Positions 45,905-58,341 of a DNA stretch of 64,000 nt are shown here, one piece after another; positions within the stretch are counted from its first letter, which is position 1, and each line of letters opens with the position of its first letter. Source of the DNA: Phyllostachys edulis (taxonomy: Eukaryota > Streptophyta > Magnoliopsida > Poales > Poaceae); NCBI GenBank assembly GCA_036346405.1, contig CM070568.1, positions 35,312,820 to 35,376,819 of the forward strand, in the 5' to 3' direction. The position numbers were made by a program, and so were the translations under genes. The notes beneath the pieces were generated by a model, which was not told the DNA's origin, searched no databases, and saw only the letters and a list, made by a program, of their open reading frames with translations.

Positions 45905-46680
45905 GTGGAGACATAAATACGTAACCTGGAAAACATTCTATATGCTAACCTCGAAACCGCATCAAAGGAAATGCGGGAGGCCCAGAGTCATTAGAGCTCA
46001 GAGTAAATATAGGTAAAGTGGTACAAGCCTGCACAACACTAAATAAAATCATAAATTCATGCATGTCTCCTAGATTGGAGGCTGCGGTAATCTTCTGGGG
46101 GGTTTATCTTATTACCGAGTAACAAGTAGTCTTTTCAGAAGTAAAATTTGCAACCTAAATCTTGATGATTATTTTTAGAGAAAGAGAAGAGGTAGAAATA
46201 TGATAAGGACAAGAGGTAGCCATCAAGTGCATTTTGTTATTACATGCTTGTTGAGTACACTTGTACTCACTCTTGCTATCTCTCCCTTTGCTTAGATTCT
46301 AGTCCGGCCGGGAGTTATCCCGAGTGGGATGAGGGTTTCGCACGTACTGAGGAGGCCATCGGTGACGAAGGCACTGATTATGAGGAGCAGGGCGAGGTGA
46401 ACGCCCTATTCGACTCGTGGGACGAGTAGACTACTGGAGGAACCTAGCAGGCAAGCGTGGGGAATGTATTACCCCTTTGTAATTAAATAATTGTATCCAG
46501 AACCTTAGTCTTGTGTGGTTACTGTTGTAATAAAGAACAATTTCTATCTTATTGTTCTGTTGTGCTAACTCTGGTAAAGGCTTGCCATTTGTTGGAGCAA
46601 TGCTCTACTGAGCAAACAATTAGTAATCCGTATGCCTAAGTGTGATTACCCCTGGGGTAATGACACGGGGCGCCAGATAG
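45905..46680 (+). repeat. Element 3' module, copy A
   Basis: Aligns along its length with copy B (47155-47945): 'gggtggagac', 'gcatcaaaggaaat', 'aaagtggtacaagcctg', 'cttttcagaagtaaaa', the gagtac palindrome (46252-46269), an acidic mini-ORF, 'taataaag.aca.tttctatcttattgttctg' and the terminal 'agtgtgattacccc ... ggggtaatgacacggggc'. The end has a short hairpin with arms tgtgattacccc and ggggtaatgaca. Confidence 0.75.
46296..46429 (+). other. Acidic mini-ORF, copy A
   Basis: After a tttgcttag acceptor the frame reads PAGSYPEWDEGFARTEEAIG, then GTDYEEQGEVNALFDSWDE and a tag. Nearly one third of residues are Asp or Glu. A taataaag signal follows about 100 bp later. A related exon with the same architecture is found at 47552-47685. 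No known family is recognised. In situ it looks like the last exon of a transcript of the repeat. Confidence 0.4.
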
Positions 46681-46683
46681 GGT

Positions 46684-47110
46684 TTAAAGCCGGAGCCCAC
46701 CGAAACCACGATGTTGAAGCCACCATTGCCGAGGAACCAAGCCATCACCGCCAAAACCCACAAGCACCAACAAGTCGTCCCCATACCAGCACCATGTCCA
46801 AAGACCCAAACCATCACACAAGCCATCAACCAAGCCCGTGTCGAAGCCATGGCAGCCATCATCACCATCATACCGAAGCAAACCAAAACGACCATCGCCA
46901 TCATACCCAAGAAACCAAAGGCCATGGAAGCCATCACCATCATACACACGAAACCGAAACCATCATCACCACCATGCCCAAGAAAACGAAGCCACCACCA
47001 CCACCACCACCTTGCCCAAGCCCACCCAGCCACAACCGAAGCCCAAGAACCGAGCCATTCCCCCCTCATGCAATCACCCAAAATCCCCCAACATCTACCC
47101 ATAATTTCAC
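46684..47110. repeat. Low-complexity ccatcaccatcat / ccacc tract
   Basis: Strongly CA- and CCA-rich on plus, open in several frames on both strands (His/Pro/Thr/Lys-rich on plus, Gly/Trp-rich on minus). It separates copies A and B. The reading frames are a result of composition. Confidence 0.6.
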
Positions 47111-47154
47111 CAATTACCACAAATCGGCACAATAGTAAAATAAGTTCAGAGTAG

Positions 47155-47945
47155 CTGGGTGGAGACTTAATGACGTAACTTGGAAAATGTTTCGTACTCT
47201 GAACTTGATATCGCATCAAAGGAAATACGGGAGACCTAGCGTAAAGAGAGCTCAGAGTAGCTATGGATAAAGTGGTACAAGCCTGTGCAGTGCTATATAA
47301 AACCATGAATTCATGTCTGTTTCCTGGATTGGAGGCTATGGTGACCGATAGGGGTCTATCTTCTCACCAAGTGATAAGTAATCTTTTCAGAAGTAAAACT
47401 TGCAACTTAAATCTTGGTAAATTATTTTCCAGAGAAAGATATGAGCTAGAAAATGTGATAATCAACAGAGAAGAGTCATATAGTGCATCCTTGCTAATAA
47501 ATGCTTGCTGAGTACACTAGTACCCATTCTTACTATTACTTCCTTTGTTAGATCCTAGTCCAACCAGGGATTATCCTAAGTGGGATGAAGGATACACATG
47601 TGCCGAGGAGACTGCAGGAGGCGAGGGCGCTTACTACGAGGACCAGGATGAGGTTGACACCTTATTTGGCGAGTGGGACGAGTAGACGTCCGATGGAGCA
47701 AGGGAGGCAATCGAGGGGGGTTTGCCCCGTTTTGTAGCTGCAATTAAATACTTGTATTAAAAATCATAGCCTTGCGTGGCTACCTACTGTAATAAAGTAC
47801 AGTTTCTATCTTATTGTTCTGCTGCGTTAACTTTGGTAAGGCTTATTAATCGTTAGAGCGGTATCCTACCAGGCAGATGAATAATAATCCGTATGCTTAA
47901 GTGTGATTACCTTTCGGGGTAATGACACGGGGCACCACCGTTAAG
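47155..47945 (+). repeat. Element 3' module, copy B
   Basis: Same landmarks as copy A in the same order, with many substitutions, ending 'agtgtgattacctttcggggtaatgacacggggc'. The palindrome tgagtacactagtaccca (47509-47526) is partly decayed. Confidence 0.75.
47552..47685 (+). other. Acidic mini-ORF, copy B
   Basis: After a tttgttag acceptor the frame reads YPKWDEGYTCAEETAGGEGA, then YYEDQDEVDTLFGEWDE and a tag. It aligns with copy A and keeps the length exactly, the WDEG and final WDE signatures and the acidic character. Amino-acid changes are frequent but the frame is kept, which hints at past selection. Confidence 0.4.
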
Positions 47946-48977
47946 TCCTTAATTTACTTATGCGAGACTAACTCATCCCAGTGTGCATATTGCACCCTCT
48001 TTACTGCATGATCACTTGTCCGAGAAGTAAACTGGTTTTGTTTAATTAAGACTAATGGCGTACCCTGCCATGGCACACAAATTTTAGAACAGAAGCATCA
48101 CACCACAATTCAATATTTCATTAAGTCAAATTGATATAATTAATCAAGTGAGAATGAGTCCAACATACAACTAAGCATGACTAAGCATAATTACGATGAA
48201 CCCATGTTGGTTCTACAATTATATCCAGCTAATAATAATTCAACCTAGGGTGAAAATGGATACAAGGCATTCAAGTAACCAAAGGTGGCATAATGACAAT
48301 TAGGTATTTAGCTAATCCCATAAAATGCAATTGATATAAAAGTAGCATGCAATTTTATATGTAAAACAAAGTACTTTTGCAAACATAGGTTCATCGTGAT
48401 CAAAGGTTACGACTTTCCTTGATTGTACACTATTTCTACTAGATCTTGCTCTTTAAATCCTTCATTCACTCCCTAAGGATCAACGTCTATCAAGAGAGAA
48501 AGCATGAAACACAAATAAATTCCAAACAAATACTCAAATGAAATCTAGATCAAATAAAATAGTACAGGGATAAAGAGCTTGATTTTATATGAATTTAGAA
48601 AGAAGAACAGACTAAACCGGAGCTCGTATGAAGGAGAACAGACTTCCGGAAGTTTGAACGGAGGGAAAACAGTGAAAAGAAAAGTGAGAGAGATTGTGAG
48701 TCACTAACAGACGGGACCCACAAAATATTCTGGAGAATTTTTGGAATTTTGGAAAATACGGAGAGGATGACAGGTGGGACCCATGGGTAAAAGGAATTTC
48801 TAGAAATAAAATAAATCAGGAGAGGAGAGGCTGAGAGCTGAGACCCACTGGTCTATAAACAAAGTCCACGAGGAGGCACTGGTCCACGGTGGATTGGTGA
48901 ACAGGCTTGGTGTGGATGACGTGTGGGGCCATGGGAGTGATGTGGCATGCTGACTGGGACAACGACGCTGAGGTGGC
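47946..48977. other. Non-coding repeat DNA left of the Copia-like element
   Basis: AT-rich then purine-rich with no coding. It probably continues on the far side of the Copia-like insertion at 58342. Confidence 0.4.
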
Positions 48978-51109
48978 TGTAAGATCGACGAGGCCGACTA
49001 GAGGATGAATAGTCTTTTCTAAAAAATCTCTAAGGCTAAAACCGATTTCTAATGTGGAAGCGAAAGTCAATTCGGTTTTACACAATTAAAACCTAAATAT
49101 TCTAGTTTCCCTTAAGTGCACCAACACCCTAAGTCTAAGTCAAGATTTGCAATCCTAGTTTGACATGTAATCAATTTAATTCTAGGAATGTGAATTGCAC
49201 AAAGTAAATCACAAGCGAGCAAACCACAATGGCACAAGGATGTTTTACCATGGTGTTCGGAGACTAGCCGGTCTCCCCAAATCCACGTTGAGGTAAGCCC
49301 AAACGAATTGGATCGGCTCCACGAATTAAGCCAACACCTCCGAGGTAAGCCTAAACGAATTAGACCGACTTGAACCTATACCTTGATCCACTCATGGTTG
49401 CTCTTCCTCCACTCCGGAGATGGCGAGCACCAAGCCACTCAAAAACGCTCGGGTCTTCTCACAGCCTTCTTTGAGAAGATCACCGGCGCAATTCCTTCAA
49501 GCTGCCTAAGTGTCGTCAAACACCAAGAGTAACAAGTCAAAAACGCTCAATCGAACGAATCAAGTGTCTAAGCTCAATGGATACTAAATCCAACACCTAA
49601 TGCAACACATTCACTTGGATTTTCCTCTCTAAGCTCACTAAGTGTAACACATGCACAAAGGAGAGGAGAGGGCTTGCACTTTGCTCTAAGGGAATGATAA
49701 CAACACCAACACTTTTCCCACAACCGGCCACAAGGGGCATTTATACACCCACACATAAAAACTAGCCGTTGGAGGGAAATCTGTGCAAAAGCAGGAAGGC
49801 TGGTCAAACCACAGGCACATGGCCGGTCAGACCAGACAAGTGTGTAACGGTAACTTCTGCAGTAATCAATGCTGCATAGTCTATTCATTATTGCCAAGTT
49901 CGGCCAGCCCGCCCACTCAAGGTTCGGTTAAACCGGGTTCAAGGATTTTCAAACCAGAGGTAAACATCTCACCGAAAAAAGCTAACAATGTCGGTCGATC
50001 CAGGTTCCGGTCGACCAAAGAATAGATCATGTTAGTTCCTCAAAGAGAATTTAGCAGCAAGTCCCAAAAACAACTCTTTCTGTAAAAAGCCAATTGCGCT
50101 CTTGACTCGGAGGCCTGGTCAGTCCGGCCCTCCACCTGCGGTCAATCCGGATAGCCACAAGAGAGAAAAGTCGCTCTCTGCAAAAACCTAACCGCCCGAC
50201 TCAAGCCGGGTTCCGGTTAGTCCGGGCTACCAACGGCGATCGGTCCGGAAAAGATGACAAAAGCTTATTTTGCAAAACGCTTCAACTTCAAATTTACAAA
50301 ACACATTTGCAAATTCATGCGTGATGCAAACAAGGTATGAAAACAAGATTCTCAACAAGTTACAAAACACATTTACCTACTTTTAGAATCATGCTACAAG
50401 GAATTTGGTATGTGGACTTAAAACCGTTCGCAAAACACATTCGCAAACTAAAGTCACATGTTACAAGGATTATGCATGAGCCTCGACTATTTGCAAAACA
50501 CATTCACAAATATTGTCAACATGTTAAAGAGAGTAGCAAGCAATAAGAGCTAGCAACACATGACATACTCAAGCTACTAGTCATGACCCATCTTAATAGT
50601 ACAACAACCTATACTAACAATCCGGTCTTCCAACCAAACACCGAGACCGGTAAAAGACTAGGAACACATCCTTTGCCTATGCTAGTCATACATTTGCCTT
50701 GAGCATCCATCTTGGAGTGATCACTTGATGACGAGCATCTCCACTCCAAGTTTGGGTTCTTAACTTGATAATCATCAACACATGATGATTTCCTTTACTC
50801 CAAGTTCTTGACTTGAATATCATCAACACATGATGTTCTTCTTCACTTCGGGATCTTGTCTTGAATATCATCAACACATGATGATTTTCTTTACTTTGGG
50901 ATCTTGTCTTGATGCTCATCAACACATGATGACATCATTCATCTCGAATCTTGACTTGATGACAATCAACTCACGATGCCACCCAAAGTCTTCATCATCA
51001 TGGGATTCAACCTATTTCATCAACTCATGAAAAATGTAAGTCTATATGACGATTGTCATTAATTACCAAAATACTCTATTAACTCATAATGGCGGATCTA
51101 GATTCTTCA
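48978..51109 (-). repeat. Left LTR (3' LTR in element orientation)
   Basis: 2,132 bp, homologous with 56217-58341 along its length. It includes ggtcagaccgg-type palindromes near 49828, repeated ttgcaaaacacatt words and four 48-bp tandem units at about 50765-50935. Confidence 0.85.
50765..50935. repeat. 48-bp tandem repeats within the LTR
   Basis: Units start catcaacacatgatg, itself an interrupted palindrome, and carry ctttact..gggatcttgtcttg. Four units are here and a matching set is in the other LTR at about 58005-58170. Because 48 is divisible by 3, an open minus-strand frame with repeated HHVLMIFK arises, but nothing indicates translation. Confidence 0.8.
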
Positions 51110-51124
51110 ATCTCTCCCTTTTTG

Positions 51125-54100
51125 GTGATTGATGACAATCCAATTGCAAATAATTGAAATTGAATTAACATGAGTATATATCAATTACAAAAGCTTTATA
51201 TACTCAAGGATACATTTCAAAGTGAAGATCTTTAATATACGTTGATGGAAGAATGTGATCAATACTAGTGAAATCATAAAACATAGAGTGAACTCCCCCT
51301 AAATGTGTGCATACAAATATATGGAATGAAACTCAACGCACATATTCATGTTTGACTCTTGGTGGAGTTCAATCTATATTTTGGATCGACAGAATGCTAC
51401 AATTGAAGGATATGACTATTTAGCTCATGCTCATAAAAAACATGCATTCACAAACCATTTTTGGCAAATTGCAAATTAGTTTTCCCATATAATAGTTTAC
51501 TCATTTTAAACAGATCCCAAAACGTTTTTCATTTTCGCTATGAAAAACCCATTTTTAGGAAAACCCCCCTTACACAAAGGCTGTAGTCCTCTAACACACA
51601 AAGGTTTTCTCCATCTAACTGATATCTCCCTCGTTGTCATCTCTTTGAAATATGTCCATTCAAAACTCATGATGACTTCAAACTCTCTCCTTTAACCATT
51701 ATTTGCAACCAAATTCTTCCCCTTTGACATTAAGCACAAAAAATATCTATATGTGGATCACACTTAAAAGATAGTCCTTAAACATCACTTGTGGATATCA
51801 CGTGTCGATAAGACTTGAAATTGCAAAGTGCTTGAACTTCTCTCACAAAGATCCTCAGAGAAAGCATCCAAATAAAAGAGAAAAAGGAGAGAATACACTC
51901 GTACATGGAGAGTACTTGAGCTGGGTCAAGAGAAGTATGCTCGGCAAGGAATAAGATAGACAGAGCAATAACCTAGGTCAAGATGATCAAAAGAAGCTAC
52001 CACTTGAAGAATAAAATTACATTTGTAATCAAGGAAAACATTAGAGGCGTAGCTTGCAAAGATAGCAATAAATAACTTGACCAAAGGAAGCAAACAAGGT
52101 GGCCGAAAGAAGCTGAAATTGACAAATAGGCCATCTACTTTTGCTGACAACAACAACCGGTCAGACCGGCGTTCAAGGGGCGGTTATACTGAAGAACCAA
52201 CAGAGGTCAGACCGGTTACACCTGACAGGAATTCAACAAATTTTGATTTCAAGAAATTTGAGCGAGGGGGATTCTACACAACTCCACATCTTATCAAATT
52301 GAAATAGAAGCATGATTGGAGTGTTTTGAATCAAGAATCAATATTTGAAAACATTTTAATCTCATTTCGGTAAAATAAACTTATTTTCAATTAAATTATG
52401 TCCGTAATTGCCAAAATTAGCTTACGATGGTATTTTGAGCATTCTTCCGCATGAATAAGTTTGAAATACCCTTATGAACCATTTTTTATGAAGATTCTGA
52501 GCTCAGATTTTCAATCACTTGAAAATATGCAAGATCAATGTCCAATTTTCTGTAAATAGACAAAGTCGAAGAAAAACTCTTTTATGCGTATAAAAACTTG
52601 AGATATACATGCTCTAACAAATCTAAGGTAAAACATGGAGCCGACAAACAAAATATTCACAAGTTTGGTTTTAAGAGGCTCACCCAAATCCCAACCTGTT
52701 TGAAGATATGAAAATCACCAAGATTTAGAAAACTGAAAGTTTCAGGTTTTCAGATTTTGCCAAACCAATTTAGCTTTGAAACAGGGATGAAAAACTAGAC
52801 AAACAAGCTTTAATAAATCTAAGATAATTAGACAACAAATTTTTACTATGGAGGATCAAATCTTATTATAGTATGTTCCTCGCATTATGAATCCATTGAG
52901 AGATACAAAAATCACAAATCAGCTCAAAACCAAGCTAAAGTCTGAATTTTCAGCATGTTGATGAGGGAGAGAAAAAGTCGAAACCTTTTAAAATCAAGTC
53001 TAAATGCTTTAAAATATTGCATAAATGAACTTTAGACTTCTAGGAAGCTTTTCCAAAAATAATTTTTGAAAAAGCAGTCTCCATTCAAAAGATATGCCAA
53101 ATTTTGCATTAAAGGCATGATTTTGTTCCATGAGTAGAAAAGTCAAAATGTTTTTAGATGAAGTCCAAATAGTTTTAAAGTTTCTAGAAAAGAATATTTG
53201 ATCGCCTAAAAAGTTTTCCAAAAATAATTTTTATAAAAGGAATTTTCTTTTAAAAGATAAGGAAAATGCATTTTGTAGGCACACAAAGAGAATGATGTTG
53301 CACAAATCCTCTAAACGCATCCAAATTTAAATTTCATGGAGTTGTTCACTTTCATGGCTTTGTATGGGTTAGGAATACTATCTCAAGCCAAGATACACAA
53401 AGAAATCCGGCTCAAGTAGTTAAACCCACAATATGGAAGAATTGATCATTTTGGGTCAAAGCAAGAATTTTGGCTAAATTCAAATGGCTATAATTTTTAA
53501 ATAGTTGGTCCTTTGAAAATCCTATGAACTAGAGGTGAGGGGCGGCCGGAGGTGAGATAGAGGATGTTTTCAGGTTCAAAGGAGGTCTGACCGAGAAAGT
53601 AGAGAGAGAAACGATTCGGGCCAAAGAAAAAGGAAGCTCCACTCGATGGACCGGTCTGACATCTGGGCACGGTATGGTCAGATTGGAAGACTAGCGTTCA
53701 GACCGCCTGGGGCGTCCGGTCAGACCGGCTGAGACTGAACCTGATAATAGATTCAATGCTGAATTTTGGAGAAATGATGGAAATATTGTATGTTCTTCCA
53801 AATTTTCACACAATCAACCACATAAACATATTTGGAACATTTCCAACTTATATAGCCCTAAAAAAAAAATCCAATTCTCAAATATTTTTTACAAATTAAG
53901 CTTTTGATTTCGCAAAAAGAACTAGTTTTCATTAAACTTCTCCAAAAGTGACAAACTGAGCATATGATGGAATTTAAAACATCCAATTGCATGTATGAGT
54001 TATAAATACCATTATGGACCTATTCATGTGAATAAATTTGGTTCAAATGGCAAAACTCACTTAAGTGCCAGAAAGTGACCACTTAGGTCAAAATAGTATT

Positions 54101-54700
54101 TTGGATGAGTTTCGAAATCAAATAACTTTTGGTAGGTTGGTCTTTTGGAAATCTTTTGAATACCGAAAAGGTTTAGAATAGCCAAGTTTAGGATATTCCT
54201 TTTGGGATGGTTTTCAAATTCCTTTTAGAATATATTTTACACAAAAATCTAGTTTATGTATAAAAACAAGATACTATAATCTAGAATTTTGGCTAGAAAC
54301 TCATTTTCGCTTAAAATAGGTTTTTCTTGAGCCAAACCCTTTGGAAAACATTTGTATACATTCTGCAACTAGTTTCTCATAAGATTACCAATAGTTATGA
54401 AATTTTTGACTTTTGGCTAAAAAGCTCAATTTTGAAAAACATTACTAGCACTTAATTTATTTAGGCACACTTAGAGATGTGATATACATGAATATGCCTT
54501 AGTACTCCTCCTTAATGTGCCACTACCACGTTGCTCAAGATTGCAATAATAAAGATATTGAACAAGAGCAATAACTCATTTTTGAAAAAAGGTTTTCATG
54601 AATGCATCCTACACAAGGCTAGGGGCTAGATACTTTAATGTAAGTACTTGTTACCGAAATAGCATTGGTCCTTGATATGCCATGATCATCATCACGCTTG
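51125..54700 (-). other. Non-coding internal region replacing pol
   Basis: 3.6 kb of strongly AT-rich sequence where a Copia pol gene would be. It contains scattered copies of ccggtcagaccgg-like palindromes (52157, 52203, 53580-53740) and many 'ttttgaaaa' words. No reverse transcriptase or integrase motif was found in any frame. Confidence 0.6.
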
Positions 54701-54783
54701 GCTCCAAACTGACATATGTTGGAATCCACCTCTATTTATATGAACCAAGCCTCCAATGCCTCTCCAAGTACCTATTTAGCATG

Positions 54784-56160
54784 TTAAGCACTTTTTGGTA
54801 TCCAAACTCGGTTGAGTCCTTGAATGTTAGTCACAAGAGATTTGGGCACCCAAATGACCCTAGCAATAATCTTAGGTGAACTAACAAATCTAGCAATCAC
54901 CCTACAATTTTTATCTTTCCTAAGAAAATATTGATCATTATAAAGGATAGACTTAGGAGTGTTACCCATGGAACATTGTTTACCGATGGGTCTCTTTTCC
55001 CGGCGATTGTAGCAAGTTGGGCTTTTACTTCCCCTTATTGTCTTCTTTTCTTGCTCCTTGCTGGTTTGCCTCTTTCTTGATGATATTTACTTGTTAGCAA
55101 CCTTGTTAGGGCATACCGAGACAAAATGTCCCTTCTCATGGCAATCAAAACACTTAAAATTCTTCGAATGTCTTGCATGGTGCTTTGTCTTATTATTCTC
55201 CTTTTTGGAGACAAAGTCAATCCCTCTCATGTCATTCAAGCTTTGTTGCTTGCTCAAGATATCATCAAAAGAGGCCTTCCCTTTGTAGCACTGTTCCAAG
55301 TCATTTGTCAATTTCTTGACTTTGGCCTTGAGCTCATTATTCTCCCCTACAAGATTAGTCTCACAAGAAATAGAGGGTGTAAAAGCATTTAAATTTGAGA
55401 TACAAGGAATGTCTAGTAAATCACCACAAGAGGTGAACACATTAGCCTTAGATGCAATACAAGGGCTAGGAGCTACACATGACATATCATCTAATAAATC
55501 ACATGTAATGCCCATGTTCACATTTGGTTTAGTGAGCGCATTGAGAAGGAGAGTTTCATGCTCATCCTTTAGCACATCATAATTATTTTGAAGAGAGGCG
55601 AACTCTTTCTTCAAAACTTTAAATTTAGCATTTTCCTTCCCAAGATCCTCATTGAGCTTATCTAACATATCCATCAATTCATCATAAGAGGGCTCATTGT
55701 CATCATTTACCTCGTCTTTACCTTTAGCTATAAAGCAATGAGGTGATATGAATGGGGTTGAGGGCTCCTTATTGTCGGAGCTAGAAGTTGAGCATTCTTC
55801 TCTCGACGTCCATTCTTTTATGCAATCATCATTAGTGGAGGTGGACATTTCGTAATGATCTTGAAGATGGATTCACATCTTATGAACATTCTTGAGATTG
55901 CATACTTCATTGAACACCTCTACACTTAAAGCACTAAATAAAAACGTTAATTGCTTCAACGTCGAGATGTAAGCTTTTCTCTTCCTCACTTGTTGGAGCT
56001 AGAGGATCCATTGGAGGAGGAAAAACTCACATCTATAACCCGCTATATTTTTTGGTTCATGACCTTAAAATAACAAGACATGCGCATGTTCCAATGAGCA
56101 TACTTTGTGCTATCAAATAGAGGTGCTTCACCGAGGTGCACTATATCACTAGTGGCCATA
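54784..56160 (-). pseudogene. Copia-type gag remnant with CCHC zinc knuckle
   Basis: On minus the start at about 56160 reads MATSDIVHLGEAPLFDSTKY then HWNMRMSCYF, as in Copia gag proteins, but meets stops and frame changes by about 56000. The frame 55848-55087 gives an acidic Ser-rich segment, a long coiled coil (YDELMDMLDKLNEDLGKENA), a second coiled coil (NELKAKVKKLTNDLEQC) and the zinc knuckle CFDCHEKGHFVSVC (CX2CX4HX4C). A last piece to 54784 ends with VIWVPKSLVTNIQG and NRVWIPKSA. In this family gag packages the element RNA. The N-terminal part is broken and no pol follows. Confidence 0.75.
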
Positions 56161-56202
56161 CTTTACTCTCTAGACGATTAAGTCTAATAAATGAGAGACC
56201 AA

Positions 56203-56214
56203 GCTCTGATACCA
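56203..56214 (-). other. Primer-binding site (initiator Met tRNA)
   Basis: TGGTATCAGAGC on the minus strand, two to three bases inside the LTR boundary. It is the standard site of plant Copia and many Gypsy elements. Confidence 0.85.
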
Positions 56215-56216
56215 CT

Positions 56217-58341
56217 TGTAAGATCGAGGAGGCCGACTAGAGGTAAGTTGAATAGACATTTCTAAAAAATGTCAAGACTAAAACCGATTTCTAATACGGA
56301 AGAGAAAGTCAATTCGGTTTTGCACAATTAAAACATAAAGATTCTAGTTTCCCTTAAGTGCACTAACACCCTAAGTCTAAGTCAAGGTTTGCAATCCTAG
56401 TGTGACATGCAATCAATTTAATTCTAGAATTGTAAATTGCACAAAGTAAATCACAAGAGAGCAAACTACAATGGCATAAGGATGTTTTACCGTGGTGTTC
56501 GAAGACTTGCCGGTCTCCCCTAATCCACGTTGAAGTAAGCCCAAACGAATTGGACCGGCTCCACGAATTAAGCCAACATCTCCGAGGTAAGCCCAAACGA
56601 ATTGGACCGACTCCACAAATTTGAGCCTATACCTTGATCCACTCAGAGTTGCTCTTCCTCCACTCCGGAGATGGCGAGCACCAAACCACTCAAAAACGCC
56701 TGGGTCTTCTCACAGCCTTTTTTGAGAAGATCACCGGCGCAACTCCTCCAAGCCGCCTAGGTGTCGTCAAACACCAAGAGTAACAAGTCGAAAATGCTCA
56801 CTTGAACGAATCAAGTGTCTAACCTCAATGGTTACTAAATCCAACACCTAATGCAACACATGGAATAGGATTTTCCTCTCTAAGCTCACTAAGTGCAACA
56901 CATGCACAAAGAAAAGGAGAGGGCTTGCTCTTTGCTCTAAGGGAATGAAAGCAACACCAGCACTTTCCCCACAACCGGCCACAAGGGGTATTTATACACC
57001 CATACACAAAAATTAGCCGTTGGAGGGGAATTTGTGCAAAAGCAGGAAGGCCGATCAGACCGGACTACTGTGTAACGATAACTTCTATAGTAATCAATGC
57101 TGCAGAGTCTATTCTTTATTGCCAGGTCCGATCAGGCTGCCCACTTATGGTCCGGTCAGACCGGGTTCAAGGATTATCAAACTAGAGGTAAACATGCTAC
57201 TGGAAAAGTTGACCACGTCGGTCAGTGTGGGTTTCCGGTCTGATCGGTGAACAAACTGCGGTTAATCCATCAAAGAGAATTTAGGAACAAGTCACAAAAC
57301 AACCCTTTCTCGAAAAAGCTGACCGGATCTTGACCCGGAGGTCTGGTCAGTCCGAGCCTCCACCTGTGGTCAGTCCGGATAGCCACAAGCGAGAAAAGTC
57401 GCTCTCTGGAAAAACCTGACCTTCTGACTCAAGCTGGGGTTCCGGTCAGTCCGGGCTACCAACGGCGGTCAGTCCGGAAAAGATTACAAAATCTTATTTT
57501 GCTAAATGCTTCAACTTCACATTTACAAAACACATTTGCAAATTCATGCGTGATGCAAACAAGGGATGAAAACAAGATTCTCAACAAGTTGCAAAACACA
57601 TTTGCCTACTTTTAGAATCATGCTACAAGGAATTTGGTATGTGGACTTAAAACCGTTTGCAAAACACATTCGCAAACTAAAGTCACGTGTTACAGGGATT
57701 ATACATGAGCCTCAACTATTTGCAAAACACATTCGTAAATATCGGCAACATGCTAAAGAGAGCTAGAGCAAGCACTAAGAGCTATCAACACATGACATAC
57801 TCAAGCTACTAGTCATGACCCCTCTTAATAGTATGACAGCCTATACTAGCAATCCGGTCTTCCAACCAAACACCGAGACCGGTAAAAGATTAGGAACACA
57901 TCCTTAGCCAATGCTAGTCATACCTTTGTCTTGAGCATCCATCTTGGAGTGATTACTTGATGACGAACATCTCCACTCTAAGTCCGGGTTCTTGACTTGA
58001 TAGACATCAACACATGATGATTTTCTTTACTCCAAATTTTTGACTTGAATATCATCAACACATGATAACCTTCTTCACTTCGGGATCTTGTCTTGAACAT
58101 TATCAACACATGATGATTTTCTTTACTTCGGAATTTTGTCTTGATGCTCATCAACACATAACAACATCATTCGTCCTGAATCTTGACTTGATGATAATCA
58201 ATTCACGATGTCACCCAAAGTCTTCATCATCATAGGACTCAACCTGTTTCACGAACTCATGGAAAATGTTAGTCCACATGACGATTGTCATCAATTACTA
58301 AAATACTCCATTAACTCATAATGACGGGTTTAGATTCTTCA
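56217..58341 (-). repeat. Right LTR (5' LTR in element orientation)
   Basis: 2,125 bp, the partner of 48978-51109, with the same internal tandem repeats and palindromes. Confidence 0.85.

Larger units (their letters stand above)
48978..58341 (-). mobile_element. Non-autonomous Copia-like LTR retrotransposon, 9.4 kb
   Basis: Two long terminal repeats (48978-51109 and 56217-58341) begin TGTAAGATCG and end AGATTCTTCA on plus. The flanking pentamers GTGGC and GTGAC differ at one base, consistent with an aged target duplication. On the minus strand a primer-binding site TGGTATCAGAGC (56203-56214), complementary to initiator-Met tRNA, lies just inside the right LTR, and a purine tract aaaaagggagagat (51110-51124) lies just inside the left LTR. 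The element therefore reads on minus. Only gag remnants are found (54784-56160); protease, integrase, reverse transcriptase and RNase H are missing. The two LTRs differ by roughly one base in ten by eye, so the insertion is old. Confidence 0.85.

Noticed and set aside
46620..47306. 228-residue minus-strand frame rich in Gly, Trp, Met, and 167- and 147-residue plus-strand His/Pro/Thr frames
   Set aside because: They arise from a ccatcaccatcat-type low-complexity tract that is open in several frames at once.
50686..50925. 79-residue minus-strand frame with repeated HHVLMIFK
   Set aside because: Product of a 48-bp tandem repeat in an LTR. No start context or family.
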